From assembly GCA_031308135.1 (NCBI GenBank), contig JAHLJT010008446.1, positions 162,127,532 to 162,191,531 of the forward strand: a stretch of 64,000 nucleotides of DNA, given 5' to 3'. Source of the stretch: Acheta domesticus. Lineage: Eukaryota > Arthropoda > Insecta > Orthoptera > Gryllidae. Position 1 is the first letter of the stretch, and each line of letters starts with the position of its first letter. The notes under the pieces are model-generated. The model made no database searches, was not told the origin of the DNA, and saw only the letters and a program-made list of their open reading frames with translations. Below, in pieces: positions 10,641 to 23,028 of this stretch. Position numbers and translations under genes: made by a program.

Positions 10641-13600
10641 TCGTTTGTCTTTCAGATGAACTCTTGATACTGATGCCAAAATTTATTCAAGACTATAGGA
10701 AAGAAGAAGATTGAACCAAATCTTTGATAATTACCACCAGGTTTAAAACACACATTATACAGGTATACTTAAAAATATACATTATAAATTTTACATGTCC
10801 CATGTTTTCTTGCTTACGAAAGAATTAATTAGCCTAAATGTTAGAAATTATTAAATGTTTGTTAGTCGGGAGTCAAAACTAACAAATGACATCTAGAGCA
10901 TTATTTAATTTTTGTTATCATTTACCCTTTTAAAGTATTCTCACCGTTTCTCCAAGCATATTGTAAAACAAGTTAGTGTTAAGTAAATATTTTCTTAAAG
11001 GATCCAGAACCTGGATACAACAGACAGATACAACAGAGAATTTTATTTTTAAGAAAAAATAAAAAGTATACAACCTCAAACCCAGTTTGATTGCAGTATG
11101 CAAGTGTCCCACCGCAATACGAGGATATCAAATCCAGTCATTCCTCAGCAATTGCCAGAGCTTGAAATAAAACAGAATTTCTTCTTTATATCTAGTCCTA
11201 GAGCTAGCTAGCACGATTTATTTACTTTATCTCGACTATTTAAAGCTGAGGAGAGCACAAACACGAAAGGTCTGTGAAGTCAACATATTGGCAAGCGGGC
11301 AAAGACACGAGGCAAAGCACCGTTTAGCGAAGTTACTGAAGTTGAATCAAATAAGTTAATATAATTGAAACGCATGCGTATCACTTTCCGAAGTTAATGT
11401 CATTAAAATCATTAATGTTCTAGTTTTCAAGATTTGTCCAAGTAACTTCAGCTTTAACATATTTCTTGTCAACTTTGTGTCCTTGCACTTATTTGTGAAT
11501 TTTTTAGCCTCAACACGCAGACATCCTAAATGAAACGTAAGCAACTTTTAACATTTCTGTAAGATAAATGTTGATTTAGCCGAGAAGCTGAAGCTCTGCA
11601 TATACCTGGCTAGGGCATATTTACAATATTGTTTCATTGTCTGGTTTAATTTATGAATAAAATCAACTCTGGCTGAACACATGCAAACTTGCTTCACTTT
11701 GGAAATAAATGTTTTAGAACTGAAAATTGTTTCCCAGTAGAATCCAACTGCGCGATCAATGGCGAAGCGTGAGGTTAATTTTTGGATAAGCTGAGTCATA
11801 AACATATTGTAAAAACACATATTTAATTTGTGAAATATCGAATATTTCGAAGATAGAGGTCAGACGACTACAAATTTAATAATAATAATTATTATTTTAT
11901 CATACAACAATACTCAGATCAAGAATAAGCCTACTGCAGAATTGAAAAAAATTGTAAATGGTTATGCTTATTTATAATTTATGTATATTCCTTGTTTTCA
12001 AAAGTTTGCAGCCATCTAAATTATTTGACACTTTTTTGTAAATCAATTCTCAATGTCTGGTTTTCTTTAGAAAATATTCAAGTTTTCTTTAAACATAGCA
12101 TCTTGCGAACACTTACACGAAAGTTTCTTTTCTATAAAAATAGTAGCAAAGTTGAAAAGTTTGCTACTAGTAGCCAAAGTTGAAGAGTTGAAGTATTAGA
12201 ATTACGTAAATGAGTTAATTGTTTTCAGACTGCTAATTGTCAATGAGACACAGTGTCAAAGGTCAACGACATTCACTTGTTACCTACACACGAATACGCT
12301 ATTCAGTCAACTTACGAAATGAAATTACACTGATCAGATCCTTTGAGATCTTCCCAGAACACAATACTACTCGGGGATTCACACACTCGCCGCGATACCA
12401 ACCCACAAATGCTTAAAATCAACGTTTTTCAAATGATCTTGTTTTATTAAACGTTAACCCAATGCTAAATAATTCTGGGGGGGGAAATGAACATTCTCAG
12501 TTTTGTACATAATGAATTAGCGACAGAGGAATTCTAATACTGAAATTTGGAATAAACAAATGTTTTACTTTTGTTAGTAGTAATATTTGAAGTTGCTCAA
12601 TGACTTCTAGTGGACATTTCCGGATGTTCCACGCAAGCTTATGGTGAAGAGAACGCCTGCCGGCAGGAGTTTAAATTACTTACCTAGTAGTAAGGCCGGC
12701 CTAAACTTCTGGCCGAGTGACCGGGCCAGCTACTAAATGCGCATGCGCGATCACTTCCCCGCGCCCCGTCCCTGGCCCACAAACTGTCTTCCAGCGGTAA
12801 GCTGAACTGAGTCAGCAGCCTGCCCACTGCACCGGGCGGCGGCGAGGACACATCGCATTGAATACGCATAAGAACAGAAAAATTAACTTGGTGCATATAC
12901 GTACAGTATTAATTGGCTAAATAACATTATAAATTGACAATTTTCTTTTTTTTAGTGAAGATATATTTCTCGCCTTCTTCAAATTTCTTAGGAAAAGCTC
13001 AGCTTACTCTGCCTACCCTGACACTTCGCCACTGTGCGCGATACAGCATTACTGACCTGGTGCTTTGCCAGAGAAATTACGCTAACATAGTTAAGAGTTA
13101 AGATGAAAATGCTCAGAAAATCAAACATTTATTTTTTCCTGAAATTTATTTTTCTCATTTCCTTCTATTCAATTTTGCTTATATTTCTTATTTCTGCATT
13201 TTTTTCCACCAACGCTATAGAATGGGGCACCAAAGATAATCTTTAAAATTGAAAAAAGTTTGAAAAACGTATCGTTTAGTAAAATTCTGTTCTGGAAACA
13301 ATTCGGGTTCCACCTGTTCCACAACTTCGTCATTTTTTCCACTAGTTTCCCAACTCTCCCTCCGGTTCCAACACGTGTCCTTTCAGTAAACGAAAACCTG
13401 TTTCCAAAGGCCTAGAATCCTGCATTTCCGAGTTAAACGCAGTTACAATGTGTTGCGATGATCCGTTGTGTATGACGTAATACAGAAACATTCGTGTCTG
13501 AGGTTTCTTATAAATTACCAAAAAAAGTCATTTATACTCGGCGTATGCCGCCTATTGAAAATATAAGCTATTTCATCTCGGGAAAAAAATATATTTAGCC

Positions 13601-13753
13601 GCAAGAAAGGAAAGTAACGAGTAAGAACTGTTTCAAAGAAGGGTGATTTAAGCTAATGATGTTTAAAATAATTTAATGTAAACAAATACTGAAAAATATT
13701 ATTAACAATTTAAATAAATTGTGGAACATTTAAGAAGAGTTTGTTGCATATTG
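10641..13753. other. AT-rich region, no gene recognised
   Basis: Short open frames (60-90 codons) lack recognisable domains or start context and look like chance. A GC-richer island at about 12700-12860 contains TGCGCATGCGC at 12738-12748, listed separately. The rest is featureless to me. Confidence 0.5.
12738..12748. promoter_or_regulatory. NRF-1/Ewg-type palindrome in a GC-richer island
   Basis: TGCGCATGCGC matches the consensus bound by NRF-1 and its insect homologue Erect wing. It lies in a small GC-richer block (about 12700-12860) within AT-rich DNA. No transcript or exon can be tied to it, so a promoter role is only a possibility. Confidence 0.25.
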
Positions 13754-14602
13754 CACGGAGAGAAATGTTTAGTTCATACAATTAATCACGTAATAGATTC
13801 AATTAAACAGTATAGTAGATTTTCTTAGAACAAAGTGCTTAGTCAAGTTCACGAAACTGCTGTTTAGTTAAACACACTAACGCACGTATAGTAATGTTAA
13901 CTAAACAGGTCGTACCCGAGACGAATGGCATCTAGTGGAGAAAACTAAATGAATCGTTGCGTTGATTAATACATTGAGTACTATTTACTAAACAGTGCAG
14001 TGAAAATAACTAAAGGAAACGTGGAAGGGAATACTTTCTTTCGGTCCCTCCAAGCACGTTGCAACTGGGGCTCCGCAGTGGTCACCCATCCTCCGACCCG
14101 CAGACTTGCACGTCCTTAACTTCGGTTACCTGATAGACCCTAGCCTAGCAGAGCAGGTATGGACACAAGCTGTTGGCTATGGGCTCTCGACGGTATTTCT
14201 ACCATTAATTTAGAATATAACATAATTATTGAAAACCAGTAAAATACTAAACTCGCCATTTATGTAGCATATAATGCTATATACAGCGTTGAATTCTCAC
14301 ACTTCAGACAGGTTCTATAGCCATTTCAATTGGTCAGGTTGCTGAGAACGCGCGCTTACTAAACAGAGTTTAGTAAGTGTGACGACATGAAACGTAGATC
14401 TCACCAAATTATTTTATCTACGAAACAAGAATAGTACCACTGACAATTTTCTTTGTTCATTCACTCATGATTATGAGTTGTTTAATGTACTAAACCAAAC
14501 TAAATCATGTTTAGTGAATCTTACTACACGAATAATTGTATTTACGATACGATCGCTTACTAAACTTATTTAGTACATTCCACTACAGCCTTTCTCTCAG
14601 TG
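13754..14602. mobile_element. TIR element rich in GTTTAGT/ACTAAAC motifs, carrying a 5S-like segment
   Basis: The left end reads CACGGAGAGAAA; the right end, on the other strand, reads CACTGAGAGAAA. Within it the heptamer GTTTAGT or its complement ACTAAAC recurs many times in both orientations, for example the near-palindrome TACTAAACAGAGTTTAGTAAG (about 14358-14378) and TACTAAACTTATTTAGTACA near the right end. No open frame of interest is present, so it is non-autonomous. No convincing target duplication was found, leaving exact ends slightly uncertain. Confidence 0.6.
14050..14178 (-). pseudogene. 5S rRNA-like sequence (5S-derived SINE head or pseudogene)
   Basis: On the minus strand, AGCCAACA then GTCCATACC resembles the 5' end of 5S rRNA. 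ACCGAAGTTAAG (rc of about 14115-14126) matches the A-box region, and GGATGGGTGACCA (rc of about 14079-14091) matches the C-box. Order and spacing follow the pol III internal promoter of 5S rRNA, but the intervening sequence departs from 5S. A 5S-derived SINE or a decayed 5S copy captured by the surrounding TIR element are both possible. Confidence 0.6.
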
Positions 14603-15520
14603 TGCGATAAGAGGAACCCATTCATTGTCGTGTCATGTCGATTTAGCCTTGTACACTCCTTGCCATCATGTACTCATGTCTTGCGTCGTCTCGAATCTCT
14701 TATTTAAAACCGCGCTTAGCTGCTATAAGCCTGTGGCTCAGTCGGAGGGAGACGCCGACTGTAAAGCAAACGGTGGTTGGTCCGCACCGAAGTTACACAA
14801 ACGCAAACGAACGCGACAATTGGGAAGCGCTAAGCGCACTAAAGAAATTTGGCAGTTAATGGATTAATAAATAAAATAGTTTTCTAAAAGAAAAGTCTGT
14901 CCTAGTAAACTGACAGGGTTATCCTGCAGATTCTGATTCTCGAGTCTCAGGAAAACCGTTTCTTGAGACAAGTGAGGAGTGTTGGGTGACCTTCGCGAGG
15001 GGGGGGAGGAGACGCAGCAAGAGATCCGATCGGATACGAAGTTGAATAAAAGCGAGTGGTGTAATTTGTGAATATCGATTGCAAAATTAATTTGTTTTCT
15101 GACTAAATATTCAGAATCCGCTAACACAATTCTAAAACAATATGTGAAGTTAGTGGAAGTAACTTTTAAAGCCGTATTTGGTTATTTTTTTACGTGAATT
15201 AGAAAACAATTCATGCAAGAAATGGAGCACGACCGCACATGATTGTCGATAACGTCGAGAAAGAATGAAATGAAATGAAATGAAATGGTATGGACCGCGA
15301 GCGTTGCAACGACCAGGTACGCAGACAGCAATGAACAAATCTTGATTCACGGAATAAACATTTTTTGCCTACCTCGTTCACTTATCGAGCTACGATTCCG
15401 TTTTTAAATAACCTCGCCCACCCGCCTTCTGCTGCTGCTGCTGCTACAGTGGCCGTGTCCTTCGCGGCTAGGGAAGAATACAATCGCCTACGCGAGCAAT
15501 ACCACGCCTGCCGCAGTTTT
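14603..15520. other. Spacer with a short pentamer repeat, no gene
   Basis: A GAAAT pentamer is repeated at about 15267-15287. A phrase GTGGCTCAGTCGG near 14731 resembles a tRNA A-box, but no B-box follows at the right distance. No coding sequence is supported. Confidence 0.4.
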
Positions 15521-18107
15521 AGGGCCGTTTCTACAAACAGGGTTTAAACCGTGGTCTCCGTATCCGCGGAGTTAAGGTATCCCTCTGGTATAAGCATCTC
15601 ATGCATTCTACAAACGCAGTTACACCAATGGCATAACTATCCCTCGCATGGAACACGGTAGCAATAGTTGGCAGTACTGAAGCACGAAATTGCAATGCTT
15701 TCTGGGTATTATCGACGTTCCGTGGATAAGATTTCAGCAGAGCACACTGACTTGTCTCGGGTGGGAGTGCAAATTGCGGAGCCATGAACGTATATACGAA
15801 GACACCCGAGCGATCGGAGAGCTTGAGCTTGCGCCACTGGTGTCGATTTGAGCCTTGTGCTCTCTCGAGACAAGTTATTTACATTAAAATAGCCCAATTA
15901 GCAAATAAATGAATTATCTTACTGACATTTTAATTAACTGTTTATTATACATGTTTAAATAATCATGTTTTATTTTCAAAATATATTTATTAGTATCTGA
16001 GAAAAAGATGTTTACTTTTGGTATTGCCTATCACTCCAAAATAAATTAAAAATAACCAAATATTTTTTTAATTCTAAAAGTAATAGCTTTAGACAAAAAT
16101 GCTACCATAATTATATTAATCTACAGGTTCCTAAATTATTACTTCAATTGATTGAAAATTAAATGGAGGAGATGGGTAATTAAATGGGTAAGATTTTAAA
16201 TATGGGAGAATGTAAGGAAAATAAATTACCGGAAAAGTGAAAATGAAAATTTAAGATTGCGCATACACAGTTTATTAATAAAGGTTTTCTTTAAAATTGC
16301 CCAGATGCATACATTGCACTTTCAATATCTTTTTTCTTTTCTTCTTTTATTGACTTGACTATGCAAAATTACTATTCAAACAAGACTATGCAAAATTAAA
16401 ATTGCCTTGTTTTGTACCAAGTGTAACACCCTTCACTTTTCATTCTTGGATTATTTTTTAAACCTATTTTAAATCTTTACATCACATGTTTTACACATTC
16501 TTTTTTTCTAATAAAGTTGTCTCTATAGATGTTTAGTTTCACAAGGCGATTGAAAGTCTTTGCATCACCATCCGACAGTATTGTTGTATATCTAAAATTA
16601 TGAGATAGGACCCTCTTCCTCAATATCTCAATTGCAGCAACCCATACTTATACTCTCTGCAGCTACCTCCATTGCATTTGAAAATTCATTAAAATTATTA
16701 TGACACTCACCACTTAAATCATGAATTTCTTTTAATTTTTATATTCACAGCTTTTTTTCTCCTAATTTGCTCTTGTTCTTTTCACAAGTGCCACAGTATT
16801 TTGACAAAATGAAATCAGTAACAAGACTAGTCAAGGTATCGATAACAATTCCCATTCCATAATGAAGTGTATGTATGAGATGTATCGTTTATGCCATGTT
16901 CCATCATACAATACTGATAAATTTATAACTTCATCACTAACTGAATCTAGTACATCTGTGTAAGCTTCATGTATGGCAGCATATGAAAGCCTCAAAATTT
17001 CCTCTTTCATTTTTGCATTATTTTAATGACAGCAAGAACACGAGAATTGTAAGTTGAAATATTCATTGATGGTAAACCAATTACCATTGAAACTGTTCTA
17101 CTGCTGAATAGCCCCTACCTATTTGCAAAGAAGCATCCACAATTTTCCTATTCACTTCATATGGTGGCCTAGCACAAGATGATGTTACAGGAACACGAGG
17201 GCTAGTTGAAACTTTATTTAACACTTGTTCACAATAATTATCACACTTGCTCACTAACTGATGAGCAAATGACATTGATTGTTTTACTTCAATGCATAAG
17301 AGATTTGAGGATCCACAGACAGCACTCACACACATCCTTTTAGTAAATGTTTCCAAACACACTTGTGAAGTAACATGTAAGTGCAATTCTCTTCAGATAT
17401 TTCACTGTTCAGCAGGAAAAACATCAGTGAATTTGGAAAAAATGTTCGCACTGGCTGATGGGTGTGACCGGCGTGATTTTGTCAGATAATGAACAATGCT
17501 TGACATCTGATTCTAAAAAAGTTTCTTCTTCCTCAGCACTGGCACTTGTGACTACAATTTCCTACTGTTTCTTCTTTACAAAAGCTGCATTTTTATTACC
17601 AGTGCACTCCTTTGCACCGAAATAAATATAACCTAAACTAGCCGACGGAAAATAAATTGAGAATATTAAATAATTATTATACAACACCTACCAATTAACT
17701 AAGTTGTAGAAAAGTTAAAATAAAGAAACTAAGAGGACTAACGTTTGGAATCGTTCTTGTAAAACGAAAGTTAACTACAAACCTTGTTAATTGCATTAAC
17801 GACCACTTTAAATTAGAAAAATTAAATTTCTGCAATTTCGAAAGAAATTTTTGCGCCAAGGAAGTCCGATCGGCTCTGCTCCAATAGATCAGCTGTAAAC
17901 CACTGCTGACTACTGCCGCCATTTGCAAACTCCGTCCCGGGTTAAGCGCGGGATAAGAGGCTAACCCCAGGCCGAGTGGTGGTTTAAGAAACTCCAGTAG
18001 TTACACCACCTGGAGGGGATAACTCGTGATTGTAGAAAGCACGAAGGAGCGCTGTACCCGGTACAACGTTATTCTGTGGTTTAAACCCCAATTGTAAAAA
18101 CGGCCCT
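15521..18107 (-). mobile_element. Mutator-like element (MULE) with terminal inverted repeats
   Basis: The left end reads AGGGCCGTTTCTACAA and continues GGGTTTAAACC. The right end, on the other strand, reads AGGGCCGTTTTTACAA and also continues GGGTTTAAACC, giving about 34 bases of imperfect inverted repeat. Between them, on the minus strand, are remnants of a Mutator-type transposase. The element is about 2.6 kb, a sensible size for one gene plus ends. I could not identify a clean 8-9-base target duplication, so the insertion is old or the ends extend slightly further. Confidence 0.75.
16430..17530 (-). pseudogene. Mutator-like transposase, decayed
   Basis: Right to left, one frame (17386-17081) has a Cys-containing N-terminal region, then YEVNRKIVDASLQIGRGYSA, a conserved phrase of insect MULE transposases. 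After frame changes come RLSYAAIHEAYTD, SVLYDGTWHKR (16885-16908), SKYCGTCEKN (about 16777-16806), GECHNNFNEFSNAME (about 16667-16711) and LSDGDAK (about 16558-16578). The Asp residues in YDGTW and LSDGD are plausible members of the catalytic triad of this family; the later acidic residue was not placed. Stops and frameshifts are frequent, so it encodes no working enzyme. Intact family members cut and rejoin DNA at element ends in the nucleus. The encoded fragment is shorter than the family's usual 500-700 residues. Confidence 0.85.
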
Positions 18108-18800
18108 ACAGCCATTCCCATTAAGTTTAAAAATAAACGTTGTGTGATGCACTTGACATGGAAGTCCAATAAATGCGATATGCACAAGGTTGTTGATACT
18201 ATTACAGAGCAATATCTGACTGGGGTGAAGTGGACTTCACTTTTTAATTATCCTCTTACAACTATGTCAATTAAGTGTTTTAAAAGAAAAACATGTGCGT
18301 CCGTAAATGAATCTGAACAAGACATTTGAATAACGTAAAGATTATTTTTCGCAAAACCTTTATGCTCTGTAGATAAATTGCAGAGCGCGTTAGGGTGCGA
18401 GGCAATGGCGGCTGCCGTTAAGAGTTCTAGGGGGCCTTCTCCAGAAAAGCCAACCTCCGGAATGTTGCAGAAAGTATTCAACTTTCTGCAAGAAATCGAC
18501 TTTATTAAATTTTGCATACCACCAGCGCAATTTTGAGGACACATTAGTTTGATGTGCCCGCTTATGCAAAACATCACCGTTTTTAGAATGGGTAGCAACG
18601 TCGCGAGGCCGTCTGTAGCTGGTGCATGCGATGCAATGGAAGCTTGAGGCAGAGTGGGGTTACTGAGAATTGGGTGGGGCAGCGGGCTGCTATTAGGGTT
18701 TTGTTCGGCATGGTCCGCGCCTATTAACTGAGCCAAGAATACAAACTCATCTGATTTCATAAACCGTTTCGTTTGCTGGAAAAATCATTAATAGTACATT
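18108..18800. other. Spacer, no gene recognised
   Basis: A 170-codon open frame on the minus strand (18760-18248) exists. It has no recognisable domain, and its composition gives no support for coding, so I do not call it a gene. Confidence 0.4.
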
Positions 18801-18923
18801 ATGAAACGATGATGTAATGATGGGTATTAATACACCAGTTTTATATTACGATACGATCGATGAACGAGCGAGTATTGTAAACTTCACACGAGCGTATTAA
18901 TACCCCATTACATCGCGCTTCAT
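18801..18923. repeat. Small inverted repeat, MITE-like
   Basis: The left part reads ATGAAACGATGATGTAATG then GGGTATTAATAC. The right part, on the other strand, reads ATGAAGCGCGATGTAATG then GGGTATTAATAC. The arms are about 35 bases and the whole is about 123 bases. Confidence 0.5.
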
Positions 18924-21900
18924 ACGGTACTTTTTTCTACGACTTATGAGCCTTTTATGAGTTAAACTCCTCCACTGGATCGTTTCGTGGGAGTCGACAT
19001 GCAAGTTTCAGCCTACGCCACCTAGCGGACGCCTCTCTACCTTACACCCCCAGGTGGCTTTGGCTGAATCTTGTATGCTTATGAGTGTTTACAGTATATT
19101 AATAGAAAATGTTGCAGAAGTAAGTATTGTTATTATTGGTCGTAATAGTAAGGAAAAGTCCCGATTCCGACATAAACCAATACGTACCTAAATAATACAT
19201 GCCGAGAGCCTGACGAGGAACTGCAAATGTTGCGGCAACGATATTCCGACGTCACCATTTTCACATTTTCTCTCATTTCTGGAAACAATACCACCAGAAA
19301 GACTCAGCATTCACTAAATACTCTAGAGTAAAGAATTGGCAGTTTTTAAAGGCAACCACATGGCAGCAGCAAATAATACAAAATGACTTGCGTTCAGATC
19401 TTAACGACACTCGAACACTCTGAAATAACTACCACTGCGCTAGTCAAATAGGATCAAAGTGAAACTACAATCCAATTTATTTTAAATAATATTTCACGTA
19501 AAAATTACTATTAATAAAATAAATTAAAAATGATAAGCATAATATAATATTAAATGTAATTTTAATACACACACTCGAACGAGAAATTTGCTTCAACGAT
19601 GCTCAATGATTAATGAAGTGACAATGCTTGATTTGTAACCGTCTCTGTGATTGGTCAAGAACCTGTATCATAATGAAAACTGTATCAAAATGACTATCAT
19701 TATGCAACTGGTAGCAGCCATCCAATGACAGCGTTATACAATGGGAGTAAAAAAAACTTTTTTAATAAAAACTTATTTTCGCGCCAGAACAAAAATATTT
19801 TCCGTTTGTCACCGTCTTTCCCTTCTTTCCCTTCGAAGTAGAACGAATGACTTCGAGTGACCTGCCTAATGACACTTCGATATGTGATTACTTCTCACCT
19901 AATCCCACTACTCTCTATGCGAGCTATTAATAACTACACACATATTAGGTTCTGGGTTCGTCAAAGACCTACTCTAATGATAATAAAACTAAATATTCCT
20001 TGAAAGAAATAGAAGTTTCTATTTCAAATCCTTCAATTACAAAAAATGCACTTAATACAAAACAATATAATCCTGAAAAAACAATATATACATATAAAAA
20101 ATACACTTATACACATGAAAATTACCCTACAATAATACTGATAACTAAAGTGTTCAAAATTATATGTGATATATGTCAATATGTCAAGTCAATATGTGAT
20201 TATATACAAAATTATTTATAAATTTTGGAATCTAATCATTCCTTTTAGAAACCTTTGTTATACCACAAATAGCTATTACTAATTACTTCAAGTAATTATT
20301 GTAATGTCTCTTCACAAGAATATCAATCCAATATTTTAATTGCTTTTAGCATTGACTAGCCTTTATATTAATAGACTATGAGCTCATGTCTTTACATGAA
20401 AGTTCACTACAATATTCTAATTTTCAATTTACGACAGTGTTTTAAACAATTGAATGAATTGTACAAAGCACTATGCATTTGAGTTGCATGTAACTTCCTA
20501 TTATCAGATAGAAATTATTCTCATTTTCTTTAAGCTATAACTTTTGCAAATTGGTTCTTTCTCAAAGTAACGGAACCGTTTGAAAGCGCCCGCAGATTCA
20601 CGAATTCCTTCAAGGTCTTTTCTCTTGAAGTTCACCAGCTCGCCTCAGCGGTGTCTGCAATATTCTGCGCCTCCAGGTGGCTCGCCGCAAGGTCAGCTAT
20701 CTTCACGTCGGTGCCCGCTGCATCGAAGTTACTTCATCCAAGTACAAAATAAAAACTGTTGGGTCGAATTTGCCCCAATAGAAATCGCATAATATTCACA
20801 TATGGTTCCTTCCGATTATACGTTAGCAATCCGTATGGTTTCTCACTGAATTAGCATTTCACAATCAATCATTTCTCCACATGCTCGTATGATGAATATA
20901 ATAATACATATCAACATTTGTTCTAGAGTATTTCCAATAGTAATAATTTCATGGTAAAGAATTTGTTACCTTTATTAAGCTTTTAGAATACTGATATATG
21001 CCAAATCCACGCAGCTCAGGACTTCGCTCTTCAAGTTTCCTCGTCGGCACCTCGATCTAAAATGTCGGGTTTCTTCCAGTCCTAGGCGAAAATCCGCAAT
21101 ATTTGAAGAAATTTCCTGATTGTCTCTGCTCATTCACTGTGGAAATGCGATACTCGTTCTAATATGCTGTGGCGTCATCTCTATGGGCTCGTCGTAACTT
21201 CGTCAATTTCTTATTCAGACACGTCGCGTTGCGTCTGTTGGCTCCAGTTTCAAATGTGACCGCTAGGTGGCGGTTACACGTTATCAAAGTAAAAGTTGTC
21301 TTAGACAAGGATTAAAACCTCAATGCGTGCAAACCAGTTGTCCTCTACATTCCACGTTCAAGAAATATTGTGAAGACGTAAAATATGCATGATAGTTCGG
21401 ACATACATGCCGCCCCTCCTAATTCGCAACCCACCGGCCGTCGCTGGTGCGGGCTTCATTTTCATACAACTATTGCAAGCTAGGAAGGCTAGAAGCTAGT
21501 TGCATGCCAGCGATTCCGTGCGTACCAGCAACCAACAGCAGAGAGCGGTGAATGAGCCCTAGTGATGGTGAGCCAGTCCTCGGAGAGGCAGTAATTATTT
21601 CCACTCCAAACGTCTTTTGAGTGAATTACTCCAAGTTCAACATTTTTAACGTTTTTTAGCATTATTTCATATATCAAGTTTCTGGAGGTCCTGAAACAAA
21701 GTGCAAATCATTACAATGATGTAACAATATTACTCAACGATCGCCACAATGCAGTTTTCTGAATGGTTAATGGTCGCATCAACCAGTAGGGAAACGCCAA
21801 GAAAAGCAAACATTTGACGGTGGGAATGGATATTAAGAGAGATTCAGAAATTATTAATTTCGGAAGTAGAAGCAAAAAGATGAAATTAATTTTTATTTTC

Positions 21901-23028
21901 CCTTGTATTTTCTCTGCCAAAATATTATCAACCAGATAACTTTAATAAAAATATCAGCTGCAAATTACGTTAGAATTAAATTTAAGATTTTATTAACACT
22001 TACATGGAAACATGATTTTTATAACGCTGTTCGTGCAAGCAAGCTTATAAAATATATTTAATTTATGCGCATCGCATTATAATAAGTTATCGTACATATT
22101 TATTCTGTATGTACTTTATTTCATTTCAAACACATTCAGTGATAAGTGCACATTCTCGACGCCGTATTCCTGGAACTCCCACACAGCCACGCCAGCCCGG
22201 CTGTTCTCAGAACATCGGTCCCTAGTGCCCGATCCGGGAATAACTGAACTCATGCAGGCGCAATTTCACATCCTTTACGAACTTAATCATGCAACATACA
22301 TGTAAATTCCTAACATTTAATAACATGCATTTTAATGTAATGTATTTCAATTAACAACGCAAAATCCAACATTGTCCCAATATTACGTGGCTTTTGATTG
22401 GCCATTCCTAACTTTGCGCGTGAAAGCGCCACGTTTTGCCAGGCAGCACTCCGCGAGCACTCCAGTCTTGAGTAAACCACCACATGGCGCACTAGCTCTG
22501 ACGGTCTCAGCTCCATGCGTGACGCAATATTGCAAGTGCATGTTTGAACATTGTTCGTCATGCCACAACAGTTGTTAAGGGCGACACTACCCTACTCCCC
22601 AGCTTATATGCGACAGTGAGTGATTTCGTCACACGTTATGCAGTCTCGCAACGTCTTAAGGTGGTTAGAGCACGATACGTGTTATGTTTAACATGCCTTT
22701 TTTTATTGTATTAAACGAAAGATGAGAGGTTCTTCACATGTTCTGGGAAAGTTTGAATCGATTTTACCGTCCACTTTTCACGTAACGAGACCGTAAAATT
22801 TGTTGTTTAAACACGGGCCCTTATGGTGACCTGACAGATCTGACCTGAAATTTTAAAATTGTGAGAAAATTAACTGTTGAAAATGTTTTAAAAAACTCTT
22901 CTTTAGGTAGCTAGCATCCCGAAGAATCAATATGCGCAATTTGAAGGACATCTACCGTTTCAAATGGGAGAATTTTGCAAAATTATAAACCTAAATCAGT
23001 CCACGGGGAGACGTTCGCGCGCTTTCTA
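18924..23028. other. AT-rich region, no gene recognised
   Basis: Only short open frames without recognisable domains are present. Moderately GC-richer patches occur near 20580-20730, 21000-21280 and 22140-22260. None carries a splice or coding signature I can defend. Confidence 0.45.

Noticed and set aside
14725..14800. Possible tRNA from GTGGCTCAGTCGG
   Set aside because: A-box-like only; no B-box at the right spacing and no cloverleaf.
18248..18760. 170-codon minus-strand frame
   Set aside because: No recognisable domain or splice context; about the length expected by chance in a moderately GC-rich patch.
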